Shown piece after piece: positions 16,349 to 41,391 of a stretch of DNA of 64,000 nt (its first letter is position 1; each line of letters begins with the position of its first letter). The notes under the pieces were generated by a model. The model saw only the letters and a list, made by a program, of their open reading frames with translations. It ran no database searches and was not told the DNA's origin. Both the position numbers and the translations under genes were made by a program. The stretch comes from Bradyrhizobium huanghuaihaiense (GTDB lineage Bacteria > Pseudomonadota > Alphaproteobacteria > Rhizobiales > Xanthobacteraceae): contig NZ_VLLA01000017.1 of NCBI RefSeq assembly GCF_007830635.1, positions 1 through 64,000 on the forward strand, in the 5' to 3' direction.

Positions 16349-17217
16349 GCGAGATGCTTGCGAGCACGTCGAAGGGCCACATCGAGGTCAAGAACTTTTC
16401 CCTCGCCTACGAGACGATCGAGGGACCGGTGCAGGCCGTGACCGACACGCAGATCCACGTCAAACCCGGTGAGTTCGTCTCAATCGTCGGCCCATCCGGC
16501 TGCGGGAAGTCGACGCTGCTCAATGCGGTCGCCGGCTTCCTCAAGCCGACCACGGGCGTGGTGACTGTCGACGGTGAGTTCGTCAACGGCCCGAGCGCCG
16601 AGCGCGGCATGGTGTTCCAGCAATATTCGCTGTTTCCCTGGAAGACAGTGCGGGAGAATGTCGAGTTCGGCCTGAAGATGCGCGGCATGCCGCGCTCCCA
16701 GCGCGAGCGTGCCGCGCGCACGCTGCTCGGACTTGCCGGGCTGGAGGCCTTCGAGAAGCACTATCCGGAAAAACTCTCCGGCGGCATGAAGCAGCGCGTC
16801 GGCATCGTCCGCGCGCTCGCCACAGGGCCGAAGGTGCTGCTGCTGGACGAGCCTTTCGGCGCGCTCGACGCGCAGACGCGCGTCATCATGCAGCAGATCC
16901 TTACCAATATGTGGCAGCGGCTGAAGATCTCGGTCTTGTTCGTCACCCACGACATCGACGAGGCGATCTTCCTCTCCGACCGCGTCTACTGCATGACCGC
17001 GCGGCCCGGCTCGATCAAGGCGGAGATTCCGATCCCGCTGGAGCGGCCGCGGCAGCAATCCATGATGATGTCGTCGGAGTTCCTGGCGCTGCGCCGCGGA
17101 CTGATGTCACTGATCCGCGAGGAGAGCCTCAAAGCGATGGGCGGCGAGATCAACGATTTGGGCATGCAGGGATTGAACATCGAGCTGCACGGGCATTCGC
17201 TGGTCGAGGTACTTTAG
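16345..17217 (+). CDS. ABC importer ATP-binding protein, SsuB/NrtD type (importer 2)
   Basis: A 290-residue ATPase with Walker A GPSGCGKST, VFQQYSLFPWKTVREN, signature LSGGMKQR, Walker B VLLLDEP and H-loop FVTHDIDEA. It starts inside the permease stop codon, so binding protein, permease and ATPase form one coupled operon. A longer open frame upstream belongs to another frame of the permease gene. It energises uptake of the ligand bound by the NosL-fused binding protein. Confidence 0.92.
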   Translation: MSEMLASTSKGHIEVKNFSLAYETIEGPVQAVTDTQIHVKPGEFVSIVGPSGCGKSTLLNAVAGFLKPTTGVVTVDGEFVNGPSAERGMVFQQYSLFPWKTVRENVEFGLKMRGMPRSQRERAARTLLGLAGLEAFEKHYPEKLSGGMKQRVGIVRALATGPKVLLLDEPFGALDAQTRVIMQQILTNMWQRLKISVLFVTHDIDEAIFLSDRVYCMTARPGSIKAEIPIPLERPRQQSMMMSSEFLALRRGLMSLIREESLKAMGGEINDLGMQGLNIELHGHSLVEVL

Positions 17218-17514
17218 GCGAGAACACTCTTAACGTGTCGCTCTTGCGAGGAGATAGAATCGCATTGCAGATGCACGTCGTCCTTGCACTGCCGCGCTAT
17301 GAGCCGGCAGACGTTTTCGCAACGCTCTGGCCTATCGCGTTGCGAGCAGGATTCGTGTTCTCTCGTCTTGGAAGTACTGAATCAGAAAAACGTCGGGATC
17401 CCACGGGGGGCAAAGCGCAATGGCAGGTATCGTCGTCACGCGAAAAGGCTTGAAAGTCGGCATGGCGCATCGGCGGCCTTTCGCCCCGCGAAACCTGATC
17501 CCAGGTATTCGCTC

Positions 17515-18330
17515 CTAGATCACCTTCACCTGGTTCGGGTTGCGCGCGGGATCGCCCCAGAAGGCATCGTTCTCGTATTTGCGCCAGAGATCGCCCGGCA
17601 GCACGGTTTTGCGACCCGGGGATTCCACGCGCTTGCCAACCTTGTGCAGACCCGGCGTGCCGATCCTGCGGTCGAACTCCTCGGCGTCGAACTCGATGTT
17701 CTGGAAATCATGCGCGAACGGCTTCTCGCCGATGAACTCGTAGACCGCCGCGATCGCCCGCTCCGGCTGGCTGGTCAACGTCTCGTAGGTCAGCGCCAGC
17801 AGGCAGGCGGTCTGCTCGCCGCAAAACGCTTCGCGCAGCGCATTCCAGGCAAAGCCAACCATGCCGTTCGGGGCCGCCAAACCTTCCACGCGCGAATACA
17901 CCGTGCTGCCCGGTTCGAAATTGAAGATGCCCGACGGCTGATACTTGTTCTTGCGAATAAGCCGCTCGACCGAATCCAGGATCCAGGGAATTTGGCGCAC
18001 GCAGCAGATCACCTTGGCGCGCGGAAACAGATCGGTGATCAGTGGCAGCCGCGCGCACCAATTGCGGTTGGTGTCGAACACCACATGCCCTTTCGGCAGA
18101 TCGGCGTAGTAGGTCGAGAAGATCGACTTGATGAGGTCCCGGCGCTGCTCGTCGGTGATGAAGATCGCGGTCTCGTTGCTCATGCTCATGCTGCGCAGCA
18201 TGCCGTCGACCAGCGAGCCGACCGGGCCGGTCATCCCGGCACGAAAGCGCGGGTTCTGCCGCAATATGGCCGACAGCAGCGTCGAGCCCGCGCGCGGAAG
18301 TCCGGAGATGAAATGGATATCGCCTTGCAT
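17515..18330 (-). CDS. Sulfotransferase (PAPS-dependent family)
   Basis: A 271-residue cytoplasmic protein. The N-terminal GLPRAGSTLL (about 10-19) is the phosphosulfate-binding loop of the sulfotransferase family. The middle segment VICCVRQIPWILDSVERL contains the 3'-phosphate-binding Arg/Ser pair. Family members move a sulfuryl group from PAPS to a sugar, lipid or tyrosine hydroxyl. It begins 30 bases downstream of the 17-kb adhesin gene on the same strand, so it is probably co-expressed and may act on that adhesin or on the surface polysaccharide. PAPS could come from cysD-cysNC at 37-39.8 kb. Acceptor unknown. Confidence 0.85.
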   Translation of the reverse strand: MQGDIHFISGLPRAGSTLLSAILRQNPRFRAGMTGPVGSLVDGMLRSMSMSNETAIFITDEQRRDLIKSIFSTYYADLPKGHVVFDTNRNWCARLPLITDLFPRAKVICCVRQIPWILDSVERLIRKNKYQPSGIFNFEPGSTVYSRVEGLAAPNGMVGFAWNALREAFCGEQTACLLALTYETLTSQPERAIAAVYEFIGEKPFAHDFQNIEFDAEEFDRRIGTPGLHKVGKRVESPGRKTVLPGDLWRKYENDAFWGDPARNPNQVKVI

Positions 18331-18360
18331 GATCCTGCAAACCTGACCGGAGATTCGTGA

Positions 18361-35391
<17,031 letters not shown>

Positions 35392-35879
35392 TCATTCCAT
35401 CTGAAAACGGTAGCGCAAACGAGGCGGAAGATGACCGCCGAAACACATCCGATCGACGCTGTTGTCGCGCGCTCCATCTGCCGACCGATGAGAGCAATCC
35501 TCCTCACCAATGCCATTCTCATTCAGCGCAGCTCGGAAGCGACGACTCCTCAGCGGGCCCATTGGTACGGTGTCGAACTGCCGAAGGCTGCGAACCAGCG
35601 TTCACACACGCTCATTTTCACCAATTGTGCTTACCCGCCCCGCGCGCATAAAATCCGAAAATGCGTTTACCTAGATCGCGACATGCTCTCATTCCGCGCA
35701 CGAAAATCTGCTGCGAAATCAATGTTCGCAGCGATATGAGCCGCTGCGGCGTTTTCCGCAGCGGGCCCAACGTCTGCGGTAAAGGTCGAGACCGGCCGGA
35801 AAGGCCGACCACCAAAAATGGTCAGGCGACAGCGGATTGATCAATGCTGCCGATCATCGGTCCAACGATGTCGTTGACT
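35392..35879. other. Upstream region of the giant adhesin; no gene seen
   Basis: 488 bases between the adhesin start and the stop of the regulator at 35880, both leftward. Short frames here lack ribosome binding sites and recognisable motifs. It should hold the adhesin promoter. The only strong local structure is a dyad at 35741-35764: CCGCTGCGG and CCGCAGCGG around the loop CGTTTT. No T-run follows it on either strand, so it is not a simple intrinsic terminator. Confidence 0.5.
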
Positions 35880-36743
35880 TCATCGATGCGTCACGAAACA
35901 GGCGTCGAAGGCTGCGTCGATGATCGCGAGCTTGACGGCCTGCGCCCTGTGATATTCGCGGCGGAAGCCTTTCGAGACCCAGAGCCGGGACCTGCCGCGC
36001 GCTCCAACCCAGCCAACGCTTCCCATGGACTCCGCCTCGGCGAGCTTGCGGCCCAGTTGTGTCCGCGACAATTTCAGCCGCTGCGCCAGAGCGGAGACCG
36101 ACGTCACGTCGGTCGTGATACGATCGAGGCTGGCGTCCTCTTCCTCACAGCCGACGATCAGGCGATCCATCAACACGCCCCCCTCGTCGACCCAGGTGAA
36201 CAGCTTGAACGTCGGTTCGGGTTCGCGAACCATGTGAGACCCGAGCAAGCCGTCGGCAATCAGCGGCTGCATGCGCTGAACGACCTCTGGTCGGGCGGCC
36301 AATGTCGCCGAACGGCTTCCGCCATCAAGGCCATCCAGCGTTGCGAGATGCAGCAAATGCCATTGATACAGCGCATCAAGCGCTGCAGGTCCCGGCTCCA
36401 CCGGGCGATGACGCTTGCCTTCGCTTCCCGCAACATGGCGCACGATGCCGTATTTCAACATCTCCTTGACGAAGGCAGCCGCAGTGTTCCGGCTTGCGAT
36501 CTGGTGATGCTCGACAAGATCGAGCACACGTGCGGTCAACACTCCGGAGCCAGGGCCGGCCACAGCAACATCCCGGAAGAACTGCGCTACCGCCGCGTGG
36601 GCCATCAGCCAGCGCTGCTGCGTTGCAAACAACGATCCCATCCGCGGATCGGCAGCGTTGAGAAGCAAGAGCGCCCAGGCTTGTCCGCGCACGCGGGATT
36701 CAAGCGCGGGATTCAGAAGAATGTCGTCCGCATTCAATGCCAT
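35880..36743 (-). CDS. Putative DNA-binding regulator with two winged-helix segments
   Basis: A 287-residue soluble protein. Residues about 72-105 (ARVLDLVEHHQIASRNTAAAFV) and about 202-235 (SVSALAQRLKLSRTQLGRKL) both look like helix-turn-helix segments, the second followed by a GWVGARGRSRLWVS wing. No ligand domain is recognisable. It lies upstream of, and on the same strand as, the giant adhesin (488 bases apart) and divergent from cysD. A regulator of the adhesin is a reasonable guess, but nothing in the sequence proves it. I do not recognise a named family. Confidence 0.65.
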   Translation of the reverse strand: MALNADDILLNPALESRVRGQAWALLLLNAADPRMGSLFATQQRWLMAHAAVAQFFRDVAVAGPGSGVLTARVLDLVEHHQIASRNTAAAFVKEMLKYGIVRHVAGSEGKRHRPVEPGPAALDALYQWHLLHLATLDGLDGGSRSATLAARPEVVQRMQPLIADGLLGSHMVREPEPTFKLFTWVDEGGVLMDRLIVGCEEEDASLDRITTDVTSVSALAQRLKLSRTQLGRKLAEAESMGSVGWVGARGRSRLWVSKGFRREYHRAQAVKLAIIDAAFDACFVTHR

Positions 36744-37011
36744 CGGGTCTCTCTAATCCAAAGTGTACCGGTGAACGCCGTCGACCGCGCGCGTCACCGG
36801 CACATTCAAGTCGCATCAGCCACTACCGCCTTCAGAATGCAAGGCAACAAGGCCCGCGCATTTACTATCGCACCAAGATCAAGAATTCATCGGCGCCGGC
36901 CTCCCACCGCGGGACGGCATAGCTCTGCGCGCCGTCGACATGAGCTATCGCTGCCGGCATGGCATGAAGTATGTTGGCATTCCCAATGAGATTCCCCTGA
37001 AGGCGCCTGCA

Positions 37012-37950
37012 ATGAATTTCGTCGCATCGACCACTGACGGAACGCAGTGCGGGCTTCCGAAACACCTCAAGGGTCTGGAAGCTCAATCAATCGAGATCAT
37101 GCGCGAAGTCGTCGCCGAATTCAGACGCCCGGTGATGCTCTATTCGATTGGCAAGGACTCCAGCGTCATGCTGCATTTGGCGCTCAAGGCGTTCCACCCC
37201 GCTAAGCTCCCGTTTCCACTTTTGCACGTTGATACGACATGGAAGTTTCACGAGATGATCGCGTTTCGGGACGAGACCGCGCGGCGCCTCGGCATCGAGC
37301 TGCTCGTTTACATCAACCAGGATGGTCTTGGCCGCGGCATTTCGCCGATCACATCGGGCTCGACGATCCACACTCAGGTGATGAAGACCGAAGCGCTCAA
37401 ACAGGCGCTCGATCTCTACGGCTTCGATGCGGCTTTTGGCGGCGCTCGCAGGGACGAAGAGAAGAGCCGGGCCAAGGAGCGCATCTTCTCGTTTCGCTCG
37501 CGCGGACATGTCTGGGACCCCCGCAACCAGCGCCCAGAATTGTGGAACCTGTACAACACCCGTGTCGGACCGGGCGAAACCGTTCGCGTTTTCCCGCTAT
37601 CGAACTGGACCGAACTGGATGTCTGGCACTACATCCATCTGGAAAGTATTCCCGTGGTGCCGCTCTATTTCGCCAAACACCGCCCGGTCGTGGGGCGCGG
37701 CGCCTCCTGGATCATGGTCGATGACGAGAGACTGACCCTCAATGCGGACGAGCAGCCGGAATCGCGGCAAGTTCGATTTCGAACGCTGGGTTGCTATCCC
37801 CTGACCGGAGCGATCGATTCCAGTGCCACAACGCTGGAAGATATCATCTCGGAAATGAGATCGACGCGGCTCTCGGAGCGGCAGGGTCGCCTGATAGACA
37901 GCGACGAATCCGCATCAATGGAGCGAAAGAAGCGCGAAGGCTACTTTTGA
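37012..37950 (+). CDS. cysD: Sulfate adenylyltransferase subunit 2
   Basis: A 312-residue protein with the PP-loop SIGKDSS (residues 45-51), then LLHVDTTWKF, GGARRDEEKSRAKERIFSFR and FPLSNWTELDVWHYI. It is the catalytic small subunit of ATP sulfurylase, making adenylylsulfate (APS) from ATP and sulfate with CysN. ATG 37012 is chosen for GAAGG eight bases upstream; ATG 36940 and 36964 are in-frame alternatives. The stop overlaps the cysNC start (TGATG). A NodP role is possible in rhizobia, but there are no nod genes nearby. Confidence 0.93.
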   Translation: MNFVASTTDGTQCGLPKHLKGLEAQSIEIMREVVAEFRRPVMLYSIGKDSSVMLHLALKAFHPAKLPFPLLHVDTTWKFHEMIAFRDETARRLGIELLVYINQDGLGRGISPITSGSTIHTQVMKTEALKQALDLYGFDAAFGGARRDEEKSRAKERIFSFRSRGHVWDPRNQRPELWNLYNTRVGPGETVRVFPLSNWTELDVWHYIHLESIPVVPLYFAKHRPVVGRGASWIMVDDERLTLNADEQPESRQVRFRTLGCYPLTGAIDSSATTLEDIISEMRSTRLSERQGRLIDSDESASMERKKREGYF

Positions 37951-39827
37951 TGGACAGCCGCGAGTTTCCCGTCGAAGCGCAGAGCAAGGACCTGCTTCGT
38001 TTCCTCACCTGTGGATCGGTGGATGACGGAAAGTCCACTCTGATCGGCCGCCTCCTGCATGACTCCAAGCTGATCTTTGAAGATCAACTATCCTCGTTGG
38101 CAGCGGAGTCGAAGCGCCACGGCACCACCGGAGACGACATCGACCTTGCACTTCTCACGGATGGGCTCGAAGCCGAACGGGAGCAAGGCATCACGATCGA
38201 CGTTGCACATCGCTTCTTCAGCACGCCTCGACGTTCTTTCATTGTCGCCGACACACCCGGCCACGAGCAATACACGCGGAATATGGCCACTGGCGCATCG
38301 ACAGCCGATCTCGCCATTCTCCTGATCGATGCGCGCAAAGGTGTTTTGCCGCAGACCAGACGACACTCCCTGATTTGTTCGCTGCTCGGCATACGTCATG
38401 TTGTCCTGGCCGTGAACAAGATTGATCTGATCTCCTATCAAAGCGACATTTTCGTTCGCATTGTCGATGAATACAGAACCTTCGCCGGGGAACTCGGCTT
38501 TTCCTCGATCGCACCGATTCCAATCTCGGCCCGACATGGCGACAACGTTACGAAGGTGTCGGACAACACGCCCTGGTTTCGCGGGCCAAGCCTGCTCGAC
38601 TATATCGAAACCATCGATGTGAGTAGCGACACGATCGAAAGTCCGTTCCGCTTTCCGGTGCAATGGGTCAACCGACCCCATCTTGATTTCAGAGGATACG
38701 CCGGCACGGTGGCATCCGGGACAATCAATGCCGGCGACCCCATCGCCGTCGCGAATTCCGGCAGACTCTCAAGGGTGAAGGAACTCTTGACCGCCGAAGG
38801 CGCTCAGACCTCCGCCCAGGCCGGTGACGCGATCACGATCACGCTCGCAGACGAGTTGGACATCGCCCGCGGCGATCTCCTGATCAGTCCGGATTCTCCT
38901 CCCGAAGTATCGGACCAGTTTGCCGCACATGTCATCTGGATGAGCGACCAGCAACTCATGCCTGGCCGCTCCTATCTGGCCCGCATCGGCACCCGGACGA
39001 CGCCGGTTACGGTCACCGGGATCAAGTACAAGATTGACGTCAACACGCGCGAACATCTTGCCGCCCGCACCCTCGGCCTCAACGATATCGCGTTCTGCAA
39101 CCTGTCGACGGACACACCCGTCGCGTTCGACCCGTACGGGCAGAATCGCAAGACTGGATCATTTGTCGTCATCGACCGCTTGACCAATCATACGCTCGGC
39201 GCGGGGATGATTGCGTTTGGCCTGCGTCGTGCCACCAATGTCCACTGGCAGGCCACATTGATAGGAAGGTCAGAGCGCGCTGCGCAGAAGCACCAGAAGC
39301 CAGCCATCATATGGTTCACTGGCCTGTCGGGTGCCGGCAAGTCGACGATTGCCAACATCGTCGAGCGCCGGCTTCACGCTGGCGGCCACCACACCATGAT
39401 GCTGGACGGCGACAATCTGCGCCATGGCCTCAGCCGGGACCTCGGTTTCACGGAGGCGGACCGCGTTGAGAATATCCGGCGTGCCGGAGAGGCGGCAAAA
39501 CTCCTGGTGGATGCAGGCCTGATCGTGCTCTGCTCGTTCATTTCTCCGTACCGCGCCGAGCGGGACATGGTGCGTCGTCTGGTGTCCGATGGAGAGTTCA
39601 TGGAGGTATTCGTCGACACACCCCTCGACGAATGTGCACGGCGTGATCCAAAGGGCCTCTATGCCAAAGCGAAAGCCGGCAAGATCAAGAATTTTACCGG
39701 CTTCGATGCCCCGTACGAACCACCGACAACTCCCGAAATACACCTGCAAACGATTGGTCAGCAGCCCGAGGAGTTGGCGGACCAGATCGTGAAGAAATTG
39801 GCCGCACTCGGAATTGTATTCATCTAA
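37950..39827 (+). CDS. cysNC: Bifunctional sulfate adenylyltransferase subunit 1/adenylylsulfate kinase
   Basis: A 625-residue fusion. The N-terminal part is the CysN GTPase, with P-loop GSVDDGKST (22-30), DxPGHEQYTRNM and NKIDL motifs and EF-Tu-like beta-barrels to about residue 430. From about residue 450 comes APS kinase (CysC), with P-loop GLSGAGKST, DGDNLRHGL and the FISPYRAER motif. Together with CysD it converts sulfate to APS and then PAPS. PAPS is the donor for sulfotransferases such as that at 17515-18330 and can also feed assimilation. Same architecture as rhizobial NodQ. The start overlaps the cysD stop by one base. Confidence 0.93.
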   Translation: MDSREFPVEAQSKDLLRFLTCGSVDDGKSTLIGRLLHDSKLIFEDQLSSLAAESKRHGTTGDDIDLALLTDGLEAEREQGITIDVAHRFFSTPRRSFIVADTPGHEQYTRNMATGASTADLAILLIDARKGVLPQTRRHSLICSLLGIRHVVLAVNKIDLISYQSDIFVRIVDEYRTFAGELGFSSIAPIPISARHGDNVTKVSDNTPWFRGPSLLDYIETIDVSSDTIESPFRFPVQWVNRPHLDFRGYAGTVASGTINAGDPIAVANSGRLSRVKELLTAEGAQTSAQAGDAITITLADELDIARGDLLISPDSPPEVSDQFAAHVIWMSDQQLMPGRSYLARIGTRTTPVTVTGIKYKIDVNTREHLAARTLGLNDIAFCNLSTDTPVAFDPYGQNRKTGSFVVIDRLTNHTLGAGMIAFGLRRATNVHWQATLIGRSERAAQKHQKPAIIWFTGLSGAGKSTIANIVERRLHAGGHHTMMLDGDNLRHGLSRDLGFTEADRVENIRRAGEAAKLLVDAGLIVLCSFISPYRAERDMVRRLVSDGEFMEVFVDTPLDECARRDPKGLYAKAKAGKIKNFTGFDAPYEPPTTPEIHLQTIGQQPEELADQIVKKLAALGIVFI

Positions 39828-39843
39828 CAGGCATTGGACCACT

Positions 39844-40185
39844 TCATCGATGCCCGATTGGCGAGGAGAACACCGGCGGCGGCCGGTAGGGAGCGACGGA
39901 AACGCCGAAGTTCCGGCCATACTGTTGCTGGACACCAGGGATGTTGACGATCCCGACCTTGAGGTCGGGCGATCTGGCATCGACGGGCGGCAGATTGATG
40001 CTTGGATTGACCCGATCGACCTCCCTCCTGAGCTTCTGGTTGAGGCAGTCCATCGACCGGCTGGATCCGATTTCCACTTCCACGCATCTGTCGGGCGAGG
40101 CCGACGTCCGGCTACCGCTCGACGAAGCCGGGGAGCGACCATCAGCAGCGCTTTTCGGCGTGCTGCTGTATCGGAAAACCTCTTG
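39844..40185 (-). pseudogene. Conserved small protein, probably missing its start
   Basis: On the minus strand the frame ending at 39844 reads cleanly through RCVEVEIGSSRSMDCLNQKL, REVDRVNP and a PDLKVGIVNIPGVQQQYG segment to a PPPVFSSP end. This low-complexity-free, proline-ended tail looks like real coding sequence rather than a shadow. Upstream the frame meets a stop at about 40186 with no signal peptide and no convincing start, so the 5' part appears lost or frameshifted. It lies downstream of the metA-like gene on the same strand. Function unknown. Confidence 0.4.
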
Positions 40186-40263
40186 TCAGAAGATCGGCGA
40201 CGGCATCGAGATCGGCTGTTCCTATCTCACGGCATCGAACCATCGTCTGAACTCTCACTCCTT

Positions 40264-41391
40264 CTATCCGAGCCGCCTCGTTGTCCCCGGGTTTGGCGAG
40301 TGCGCCAGGCGAGCGGATCGAGCGGCAACTCGTCCGTGGCGGCGTGCCGGAATTCCGGCTGCAGCGAGAGCTGCATCTCGCACCGAGCGTGAGCGTCGCT
40401 GCGAGACGATGTAGCGCAACCAGTTGCGGTATATGCGCTGGGCCGGAAGACGCCAGACGTTGCTCAGGTCCTTCGTCAGCTGATCGACCGGAAAATCGGC
40501 AAAAAGCTCCGGGTTTCTGTCGGAAAGGGCCTTCTGTCGGAAAGCGATCAGCATCTCTTCCGCGCCTTCATTCAAATAGCCTCTCGGTATCGTCGGACAG
40601 ACTTCGTTTTCCCCCCGGAGGAAACGCCCCATGTCTCTTCGATATTCACCCAGCAGGCTCTGGGTCTCATATTCCGGGTGGCCCTGGAAATGGACAAAAA
40701 GGCTGGTCTTCTGCTGCTTGACGAAGCAGTCGGCTCCAGCGTCCGCCGACCAGCTGAGAACCGAGTATCCGCAGTCCGTGAGATCCTCCTCCTGCACCTC
40801 GTTCCACCGGGCGTGCGGTATTCGGAAGGTTCTCGGTACATCCTGCATCAAGGGATGATGTCTCGTCTTTGTTTGAGCGAAGACACCGAAGCATTTGGCA
40901 GGCAGCTTGTGGCGCGCAACGCCGTCCAGGTGCAGGACGGCTCCATGAACAGCCAGGCAGGAAAGCACCGACGACACGGTATTCTCCCTCGCCCAATCGG
41001 CGATCTCGGCGAAGGTGGTCCAATATGGCTCGTCTGTCAGGCTGGCGGCCCTGGGTTCGGCGCCTGTCACGATCACTCCATCCAGGCTCCTGTTCAGCAG
41101 ATCGCCGATGCCACGGTAGTATCGACGCACGTAGTCACGTCCCCATTCGGAACGGGGGGTCGACTCCATCGTATAGAAGTGCAGCCTGACGCAAACTCGT
41201 CCCGCGGCCGCATTCAGCAGGTCGAACAGCTGGCGTTCGGTCGACATCAGGGCAGCATCCGACATGTTGTTGATAAGCCCGATATCGAGACAATCTCCCC
41301 GGCTTCCCGGGGGCTCCTTCGCATAGGCGCCGCTCGGTGCCCTGGAGAAGAGATGGTGCTCGTGCGAATCTATATCGATTAGGACAGTCAT
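40264..41391 (-). CDS. MetA-like homoserine O-acyltransferase
   Basis: A 375-residue member of the homoserine O-succinyl/acetyltransferase (MetA) family. The nucleophile is Cys145 in SSVLSCLAVHG, and the His-Glu pair is in HFQGHPEYE (His238, Glu240). The N-terminal INNMSDAALMSTERQ replaces the usual NLMP-type segment, so it is a divergent member. It activates homoserine (or an analogue) as an O-acyl ester. The ATG overlaps the stop of the MetY-like gene by four bases, so the two are coupled. A copy dedicated to the carrier-protein pathway is more likely than the housekeeping enzyme. The C-terminal 40 residues are Arg/Ala-rich and not family-like. Confidence 0.82.
   Translation of the reverse strand: MTVLIDIDSHEHHLFSRAPSGAYAKEPPGSRGDCLDIGLINNMSDAALMSTERQLFDLLNAAAGRVCVRLHFYTMESTPRSEWGRDYVRRYYRGIGDLLNRSLDGVIVTGAEPRAASLTDEPYWTTFAEIADWARENTVSSVLSCLAVHGAVLHLDGVARHKLPAKCFGVFAQTKTRHHPLMQDVPRTFRIPHARWNEVQEEDLTDCGYSVLSWSADAGADCFVKQQKTSLFVHFQGHPEYETQSLLGEYRRDMGRFLRGENEVCPTIPRGYLNEGAEEMLIAFRQKALSDRNPELFADFPVDQLTKDLSNVWRLPAQRIYRNWLRYIVSQRRSRSVRDAALAAAGIPARRHGRVAARSARLAHSPNPGTTRRLG

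Noticed and set aside
35741..35764. Strong 9-bp stem dyad as an intrinsic terminator
   Set aside because: No T-run follows on either strand, and it is about 115 bases beyond the nearest stop codon.
36940..39827. Calling the cys genes nodPQ
   Set aside because: No nod genes or nod-box were seen; the general names cysD/cysNC are safer.
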